From positions 50,541,801-50,605,800 of the forward strand of contig JBCFYV010009882.1 in the NCBI GenBank assembly GCA_039000515.1: DNA of 64,000 nucleotides, in the 5' to 3' direction. Each line of letters opens with the position of its first letter. The first letter of the stretch is position 1. Both the position numbers and the translations under genes were made by a program. Below, piece by piece: positions 56,705-64,000 of the stretch. The notes below the pieces were generated by a model. The model was not told the origin of the DNA, did no database searches, and was given only the letters and a program-made list of their open reading frames with translations. Origin of the DNA: Timema cristinae. Lineage: Eukaryota; Arthropoda; Insecta; Phasmatodea; Timematidae.

Positions 56705-57299
56705 AAAGCGGCCATACACAATCAACCATATTGTATAACTAGTTGTTGCACAACACAACGCTTCACAGCATGTGATCGCGTAAACTGTGCAGCATAATAG
56801 TGTAAACATCAGGCCCAGTTGAGTTGATCTGAATAAAGAATGTCCTGGAAGTGGTGTGTTTAACCATAATTATTTTATATGCTTCGGATGAAAATAAAAC
56901 ACAGAAACGTAAGTAGAGTATATGGCATTTCTTATATTTCTCCAACAAGTATTTGGCAGCCCACGCTATTCAAAATGTGGTTCTTACACACTTCAATTAT
57001 CACTTTCAAAATCCCAGCAGATCGTGGTACGCAAGTGAAAACTCTTTCCATAATACTTTTTAAATGAGTGACGCCACCATAGAACAAAATCAAAGAAGTG
57101 GACTCTATGAACCTCATACGACTAGCTGTTGTGCAACAGCATACAAACAGGCCCACACATGGTGCAAACTGTTGCACATACAAATTCAAACCTGTTGGTT
57201 TTGTTCAAACTGTTGTGCAACACCTCAAACCAACCCATCAACATGTTTGCCCAATAGCCTCTGATTCGCAAATTGTTAGATCGTATATGGAGGCGGCTT
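56705..57299. mobile_element. ~595-bp MITE with diverged inverted ends
   Basis: Left AAAGCGGCCATACACAATC; right reversed AAGCCGCCTCCATATACGAT. Internally, GTTGTTGCACAAC-type words lie near the left end and several GTTGTGCAAC words near the right. No coding content. The overlapping small frames (57064-57301 and antisense) are not genes. The target duplication is not clear. Confidence 0.55.
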
Positions 57300-59699
57300 A
57301 ACTATCTAGCATCTGTGCTAAAGTTATTACTAACAATTTGATCATAAAGGTATAAAGAGGCATATAGCCAGTGCCATTAGAAAAAGGATTAGAACGAATT
57401 AACTTAAGGACTTGTCTTAGAATACTTCAAAGCTTATTTCCGTCTATGGTATTACCATTCATAAGTATCAAGGATAAAACATTAATATTGAGAGGGAATT
57501 AAGAAGGGTTGCGAGTTCCATCAATGTTCTCAGACATCACACAATGTATGTTTAGGAACCAAAACAAATTATCATAAACATATTAGAGTGTCAAAATGAG
57601 GAGTATGAATAGCCACAGTGCATATTTCCTGAGAGACTTCAAATATTGTTAGAGGTAGAAAGGACTAGAAAAATTAATTTAGGCTGCACCTCTGCACACA
57701 ATAAATAATCTTTGGTATTTGAAACTAGGACTTTCAAGGAATGAACGTACCCCGAACATCTGAGATGTGAATTCAAGTCTGAATGGACATGTACGAACTT
57801 CTGAGAACTAACCATGTCCACTAATATAAAGTAAAAGGATTGATGAGCATGGATCTTGGACATCAAGAACATGAATTAACATTGTACATCTATGTCCTAT
57901 GCACCAACTCCATCAGGCCCAAGCCCAGTGGGTCCCCACTACAAAATTTCTAGGGAGGGTACAGACCCCTAAAAGTGAGGAATAACAATTAAAATTGATA
58001 CAGACTTAACTTATGAGAAAAGAAACAAATAAATAAAAATAGATTTTTAGACAAAACCAAGCCAAAATCGATTGAGGATGAAAAGTTTAGTTATTAAATA
58101 ACCCACCAAAGAAAAAAGAAATAAAAGAAAAATAAACGACATGAGCGCTAGTAGTTGAGTACGCTACACACGAGAACTCACAGGTGCAATCTAGAACGAT
58201 CGAACATTTTGGTGATAAGCTTATGAATATCAATATATACCTGAATATTCTACTAATAACTAGTTTAGTTCAGTTGAATATCAACGTGCTGTTTATAATG
58301 TATCGAAATAAGGTGAAACGTTTCCGTGACTTTGGAGTTGGAGGTTGCCATTTTTGAAGTCCCTCATTGTCGGGTTACATAGTTACGTTACACTTATATC
58401 GGGTTGGTCTCTCACGTTTGATTTTTAAATATAAATGCAGTCATATTGATAATTATTAGTTTATTTAAACATAAGATCATTTAAAGCAGAAAATATTTAA
58501 ATGCATGTAAACGCAACAGATTAAACTTGAATTTAAATGTTAGCACGTTGTTGATTCTATCTAGAACGAGGTTGCAGACCGAGTGATGAGAGTAGCCTTT
58601 TTTTCTCCGGTAAGTAGTTAAGATTCGGATGGACACATACTATATAAGAAGGATAAAGTTGTAGAGCCTATTTCTCAAAAACTATACATAGTAACATCGT
58701 GTTTTTTTTTGTATTATATTAAACTTGTAAATTTAAAATGAACTATATTAATGAAAAAAGTTACAAGTTAATATTAACTTTTTTACAATAAGACATAATT
58801 TCAATTAAATTAAAATTAAATAAAACATGAAATACAAGAATATAGTTTTGAAGTATCATATTATTATAGAGAATAAGATAATGTTCTATCATACATGCCG
58901 AATATTTATAATACATAATTTTACAAAATTTGATATTTTCAAATTAAATAATGTCTAAACTGTTGAAAAAGTTCAGTAGCTTCCTGGCAGATTGCTCTGT
59001 CTTAGGAAGCACCTCTCCCTTTCCTCCTCCTCAAACCCTTTTTGGCATTCACTATCTTTCCACCATTTTTTTTTCTGTATGACAACATCCCCCCCCCTAC
59101 TTCCACTTTTATCTGCCCATTTATCATTTATATCCTGTTCAAGTAAAACCCTTGACTTGACACTAATTGTCTTTCACTTTATTACTTCTATTACCTCCAA
59201 ACCTGAGTTATTGAAATGTTCCCTGTGATGTATTTGTATGATCTATGCTAAAAGATTTTTAGAGTAGACTTGATTATGTTTACCTTACAAGTAATTTGCA
59301 TAAACAGTGTTTCCTTGATTATATAAAACCTATTTGTATAACATTGGTTTTGTAAGAAGAGGTGAAAATGAGTTCTCTTAATAGTTTTATCCATGTTTTA
59401 TAGACGAACAAGACCTTTTCCCACTTATAGCAGAATTAATTTTGAAGATATTAAATTCAGTGGCACATCCAGGCGTTTACTTAGGGGAGGGTGGGCATGT
59501 GTGTCATAGCTATTATTTCTCCTGAAAATATTCATCATATTATTTTAGTTTAAGACATCTTTTTTTTTTAAGAGAAAAAACACACACACGCCTAAATACA
59601 CAGGTTGTTAAAAAAGGGGTTCATAAATTATGGATCTTCTTATACACATTAACATGAGTAGAATGATTTTAATGATATTACATGACCTCTAGTTGTGTC

Positions 59700-59752
<53 letters not shown>

Positions 59753-59941
59753 GTCTTAGAAATTATAGGTCCACAAACCTACTCACATAGAGGTAAAGGC
59801 AATTTTGTAATTCAGTAATAAAAAATAAATGGTACGGTGCACCACACAGACTTTCTCTCACTTTTATCTTGAAATAGACATTTACTAAAAACTCGTTAAC
59901 ATTTGTGAAATGAATTAAGAGGTCTATCGGTTGTATACAAT
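57300..59941. other. AT-rich DNA without recognised genes
   Basis: No exon was supported. CAGTGGCACATCCAGGCGTT at about 59459 looks like a transposon end. An (AAT)n microsatellite occupies 59701-59749. The Ser/Phe-rich frame at 58992-59228 is pyrimidine-rich low complexity. Confidence 0.45.
59701..59749. repeat. (AAT)16 microsatellite
   Basis: An uninterrupted trinucleotide run ending in AAAAAG. The other (AAT)n runs in this window are SINE tails, but no SINE tail motif is seen next to this one. Confidence 0.95.
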
Positions 59942-60490
59942 TACATTGCAGGTCCATTATGTCTCATTTCTCACACCTCTCTATACACAGCTAACCCTAC
60001 TCTGACGTACAACCAATAGGATTGAAGGGGTGTATATATACAATTATATCACATGTCCATTACATCACGTTTTGGGAACAAATACATTGCAGGTCCATCA
60101 TGTCGTGTTTCCCCCACCTCTCTATACACAGCTAACCCTACTCTGATGTACAATTAGAGATGACTTGTTGCAAGGATATTGTACCTGACTCTCAACTCTA
60201 ACACTCACTTTGTAGATAAAGCCAGTTACAAAGATAGTGTGCCTGACTCTCCCCCCTAAATCCTCGTTAATATTGTAACACAACATGTTGGCCAACACAA
60301 TCCCGACGAGTTGTGTTACAATATTAATGCACTCCCAACTTGTTGGGGATGTTGGCCAAAATGTTGGTGTTGAGAGAGCCGGTCAGAACCAACAAGTTGA
60401 GTTGGGTTTTATTGGATCATTTGTTGGAGATTATAAACGACCAACCCAACATGTTGACTGAGTTGGGAGGTTCTGTGCATGCACTATCAA
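59942..60490 (+). repeat. left arm of a foldback-like inverted repeat
   Basis: Pairs with about 62160-62757 reversed at roughly 85-90%. The outer part contains a 141-bp unit repeated 1.5 times, with ACATTGCAGGTCCATYATGT at 59943 and 60084. It is followed by CTGACTCTCAACTCTAACAC and CCAACAYGTTGG-rich segments such as CAACATGTTGGCCAACAC and CAACCCAACATGTTGACTGA. No coding content. Confidence 0.88.
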
Positions 60491-61017
60491 GCTTTTTTAT
60501 AAATAAAATAGATTTTGTTTACAAATAATGACAATAATAATAATATATATTTTTACTATTAAACTAGCTTGTGATATTGAAAGAAAACTTAATTTTAGCG
60601 TGGTTTTCACATTGTTGTGAAAAGGCAGACGTCGAACGAGGGTGAAAAAAAATAGTTTGTTAATTTGACCCTCAAAATAAAGCAATCAATACTATTCCCA
60701 ACATTCTAGGAATTTTTCCTATTTAGGTACCATTTTTTTGCCCTGGTGCCTGATCTAATTTAGAAATATTTGAAAAAAATAATACTAAGTGAATAGTTTT
60801 TTTCCCTTGGTTTGATGAAGCTTTTTAAAATATAAAAATTTACACTGGTAAAGCAGTTATGGAAATCTTCTTAACATAACAAGATGCCAAATAATGAAAA
60901 CTATATTTAATTTGATTTGTGATATATGTTAGCTATAAAAATTCTCGATCAAAGTAACTTATGGATCTCTTAACCTAACATGATTTGATAAACAATAATT
61001 AGCACTTAATTACTTAC

Positions 61018-61109
61018 CTTGCCACTATCTTGTTTACTTATATATTTCCAACAAATGTGTAAGGCAGAGAAAATTACACTTATCGAACCACACACTGTGA
61101 AGTAAAACC
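61018..61109 (-). CDS. candidate internal exon of a membrane protein
   Basis: On minus: acceptor CCCAGCTCTATTTCAG, a 92-bp exon, and donor GGCAAG|GTAAGTAAT, which is almost consensus. Two bases complete an upstream codon, then 30 codons end in phase 0. The peptide is a hydrophobic helix (FYFTVCGSISVIFSALHICW) followed by polar KYISKQDSGK. This is the look of a last transmembrane segment with a cytoplasmic tail, as in monocarboxylate-transporter-like MFS proteins, but that assignment is only a guess. No neighbouring exon was found. The exon lies between the two foldback-like arms. Confidence 0.45.
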
Positions 61110-62159
61110 CTGAAATAGAGCTGGGCAATACATTTCCAATGTTGATTTTTTTCATCAATACTAATTTATGAATGCTGTGACAATGACTGACAAAATATCT
61201 TTTCGCAATATGGTGACCCACAGGTGCAATTAGTAGCCGTCTCGTTTCCTTTGCTCTCATGTTTTTATAAATCTTTATTGAATAAATATCCACTACTTAA
61301 CTTTGTGGCGTCAAACTTTGACCACTTAGAAACACTATTTAGTAATAGAAACAGTGGCGGTAAGTGACAGCTATTAAACGGTTGTACAAACTGTTAAAAG
61401 AAAAATGATAACCTAATAAAAACAAATTGTTTCTTGTGAAAATTGTGTTGCTAAAAGTGAGAGAAACTCAGTATAATTATGGTTTTTAAATCACATTATG
61501 ATTTGGCGAATGGATACTTGAGAGTAGATATGCTAACTTTTTCCCTGTCTGGAAAAGAAGTGTACTTTTTAAATCCAACTGACTACTTAACTTCAAGATG
61601 AGAGTCGGGTACACTATCCTTGTAATCAACTTTGCTAACAAGGGGAGTCAGGCACATAATCCTTTCAACTAAACCTACCTTTATAGTGAGAGTGAAGCCT
61701 CATTTATTATGTAACAAGTTGGACCCAACATGTTGGGAGACAAGACATGGGTAAAAGTAAGCTGATTTTATTGTCACCAACTTATTGGGCCAACATCTTG
61801 GGTCTTCCACAATTTTTTTAATCAGTATACACATTTATAGCCATGGATGACGATGTATGTGTGTTGGCAAGAAGTGTACTCTTGCAGAAAAACCAAAATG
61901 TAAGAAGCGGTAGAGTGTTTGAAGTTTTTTTTAGCTAAACACTGAATTAAAGGTGTGTACATGGGAATAATGAATGACCTACATTTGCAAAGTATAGTTG
62001 ATAACCTTTGTACAAATGTAACATCACAAAGAACAGAATAATTTTGAGATTAATCAATTAGTTTAACTGTGTTAGCCTCGTTCCATTCCATGATCACAAA
62101 ATTATGAAAGCTCCAATTTTTAAAAGTTAAACTAATCTGAAAATAAAACAAGTGTTTCA
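61110..62159. other. spacer of the foldback-like structure with a partial third copy
   Basis: The 61590-61800 stretch (GAGAGTCGGGTACACTATCC, GGGAGTCAGGCACATAATCC, CCCAACATGTTGGGAGAC) is a shortened relative of the arms in the right-arm orientation. The rest is AT-rich with no gene. Confidence 0.6.
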
Positions 62160-62757
62160 TCAAGGTTGGAGATTCATTCAACTCGATAGCGCATGCGCAG
62201 AACCTTCCAACTCGGCCATCATGTTGGGTTGGTCATTTATTATCTCCAACAAATGATTCAACACAACCCAGCACAACATGTTGGCTCTGACCGGCTCCCC
62301 AACACCCCCTACAAGCTGGGAGTGCATTTGTATTGTAACACAACTTGTCGGGATCTTGTTAGCCAATGTGTTCAACGTGTTATGTTACTATATAAATGAG
62401 GCTTTAGAGGGGAGAGTCAGGCACACTATCCTTATCTACAAAAAAAAAAGTGTGTTAGAGTTGAGAGTCAGGCACACAATCCTTGCAACAAGTCATCTCT
62501 AGTTGTACATCAGAGTAGGGTTAGCTCTGTATAGAGAGGTGGGGGAAACATGACATGATGGACCTGCAATGTATTTGTTACCAAAACGCGATGTAATGGA
62601 CATGTGATGCAGTTGTATATTTACACCCCTTCAATCCTATTGGTTGTAGGTCAGAGTAGGTTTTGCTGTGTGTCGAGAGGTGGGGGAAGTGCGACGTGAT
62701 GAAACTGCAATGTATTTGTTCCCAAAATGCAATGTAATGAACATGTGATATAATGGT
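62160..62757 (-). repeat. right arm of the foldback-like inverted repeat
   Basis: Reverse complement relative of 59942-60490, including the 141-bp duplication (TGCAATGTATTTGTT at 62565 and 62706). TATATTTACACCCCTTCAAT and GTTGTAGGTCAGAGTAGG match the left arm unit. It ends at about ATGTGATATAATGGTGCC. Confidence 0.88.
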
Positions 62758-62839
62758 GCCTACCCTGTTTATACATTTTTATAGAAACATGATACCAAAA
62801 ATCATAAATGAAATAATATACACTGTCACTTACTCTGTG

Positions 62840-62895
62840 CAGGGGTGGCTTAAGGGATGTGCAAACCGGGCGGCTGCCCGGGGCACCGAACAGAG
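62840..62895 (+). other. hAT-like transposon terminus
   Basis: CAGGGGTGGCTTAAGGGATG, then GGGCGGCTGCCCGGGGCACC: a CAGGGG start with a GC-rich hairpin. No right-end partner was found in the window. Confidence 0.4.
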
Positions 62896-62904
62896 CTAGA
62901 CATG

Positions 62905-63140
62905 ACCTAACATTGCCTGGGCGGGATATAAAAATAATCCTCAAACCCAACAACTTCAAACCTAGCGTAACCTGGTCGTGAAATTAAAATAATCCCCAAA
63001 CATAACTTCAAACCTTAAGTAGCCTGGACGTGATATGAAAATAGTCCCCAAACCTCCAAACCTAACGTAACCTGGGTGTGATATGAAAATAGTTCCCACA
63101 CTTAACAACTCCAAAACTAACGTAGACAGGGCGTGATAGT
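62905..63140 (+). repeat. tandem ~50-bp repeat, about five units
   Basis: Units share CTAACGTAACCTGGGCGTG, ATATGAAAATAGTCCCCAAA and AACTCCAAAC with length changes between copies. Confidence 0.85.
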
Positions 63141-63466
63141 GGAGTTTCTAAGCTTAATAAATGTTCAAATGTTGATATTAGCATGAAGTTTTACATATCA
63201 GTATAATTTTGTGGTTAGTAAAATAGAATCTAATGCCACTCTAAAAAAGTTATTTTACATTTGCCAGCTTGAAATAATGGCGACCTAAAGCTTTTTTTTA
63301 TGCAATTATAATGTAAACTGTTCATAATGTCAAAGTGTTTGTTGAACTTAAAATAAAAAATGGAGGATGACATTGTCTACAAAACAGGTTCTTATAGTTT
63401 TATTTGTAATCTTAACAGTTTTTGTACAATCTCGAAGTGAAACATTTGGCATATATTTGTGGAGTT

Positions 63467-63585
63467 TCCCCTTCAATTATTTTCCTATCACGCCCAGGCT
63501 ACGTTAGGTTTGAAATCGTTAAGTTTGGCGATTATTTTCATATCACGTCTAGGCTATGTTAGGTTTGGAGATTATTTTCATATTT
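63467..63585 (-). repeat. inverted copies of the ~50-bp repeat
   Basis: Two to three units in reverse (CACGCCCAGGCTACGTTAGG at about 63489, CACGTCTAGGCTATGTTAGG at about 63545), 330 bp from the direct array. Together they make a second foldback-like structure. Confidence 0.85.
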
Positions 63586-64000
63586 TTCGAGAGTATAATC
63601 ACCATGAGAAATGTGGTAGCTGGCAGCTAGCAGAAGATGTAAGAACTGCCAAAAGAAGAACAAAATTAAAAATAACATTGTTTTTGTGAAAGTTTTGACT
63701 GAGAAAAGTGCAATAAATCAAAATATTATGGTGATTAGAGATCATTTGGTTTGGCAAATGGATACATGAGATCTTTACTAGCTGTTAGTTACCTACACTC
63801 TTATGGTGAATGGACTATATTATCCACCGGTTACGTAGAGGTGCCAAAAAATATACCAGTCGGGCGTGAACTTTACTTTAGGGGTTATAGAAATGGGTTG
63901 AGGGGGGGGGTCGGGGGGGGTTAAGCGCTAAAAATTTTCAAAACCAGTGGATAAAATACTTTTATGTGTAATATAAAACTGGAATTCGTCAAGCAGAGAT
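63586..64000. other. non-coding window end
   Basis: No gene. Contains G homopolymers at about 63901-63920. Confidence 0.5.

Noticed and set aside
58992..59228. 78-codon Ser/Phe/Leu-rich frame
   Set aside because: A pyrimidine-rich low-complexity stretch with no donor, acceptor or domain.
1..64000. CRISPR array, bacterial operon or phage-type system
   Set aside because: Tandem repeats here lack uniform spacers. Genes are spliced or transposon-derived and the sequence is animal in character.

Overview
This window is AT-rich, intron-bearing animal DNA that is mostly transposable elements. The organism is most likely an arthropod, probably an insect. The reasons are spliced exons with GT/AG borders, BEL/Pao retrotransposons (one with a primer site matching the arthropod tRNA-Arg 3' end), several families of tRNA-derived SINEs, hAT-type elements and many MITE-like inverted repeats. 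No bacterial operon, CRISPR array, rRNA or functional tRNA gene was seen. Genus and species cannot be told from the sequence.

Layout. Two 100-N gaps (12564-12663 and 26544-26643) divide the window into three contigs. Contig 1 is 1-12563, contig 2 is 12664-26543 and contig 3 is 26644-64000. About 10.27 kb at the end of contig 1 (2288-12563) is repeated almost perfectly, in reverse complement, as 16273-26543 of contig 2. One repeat boundary at each end falls exactly on a gap. The 'palindrome' is therefore most likely one locus scaffolded twice, with contig 2 inverted, and not a biological palindrome. Every feature in the arms appears twice: two spliced exons of an unidentified Q/S/P/H-rich protein (9395-9730 and 5793-5940 on minus; 19103-19438 and 22893-23040 on plus), a SINE with target duplications, a 1.04-kb hAT MITE and a putative hAT-like element. 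The part found only in contig 2 shows a 3.1-kb degenerate hAT transposon (13250-16362) inserted in the middle of a YqaJ-type nuclease reading frame.

Contig 3 opens with a retrotransposon nest. A decayed BEL/Pao element (28398-41280, 254-bp LTRs about 10% diverged) was split inside gag by a young BEL/Pao element (29667-36608). The young element has 624-bp LTRs with one difference seen, a CCCGG target duplication, and gag-pol with all core domains but one -1 frame break near 32365.

From 41.3 to 64 kb the contig is a mosaic. It holds tRNA-derived SINEs of at least two head types that share one 3' tail, MITE pairs, CTAG-rich and foldback-like inverted repeats, and a Ty3/Gypsy-like LTR/primer-site relic with a curious array of primer-site-like words. 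It also holds transposase fragments, one strong candidate membrane-protein exon (61018-61109, minus) between foldback-like arms, and a possible 5' untranslated exon (about 50365-50970, minus). No complete host gene is visible. The window reads as introns or intergenic DNA of host genes filled by successive waves of insertion.
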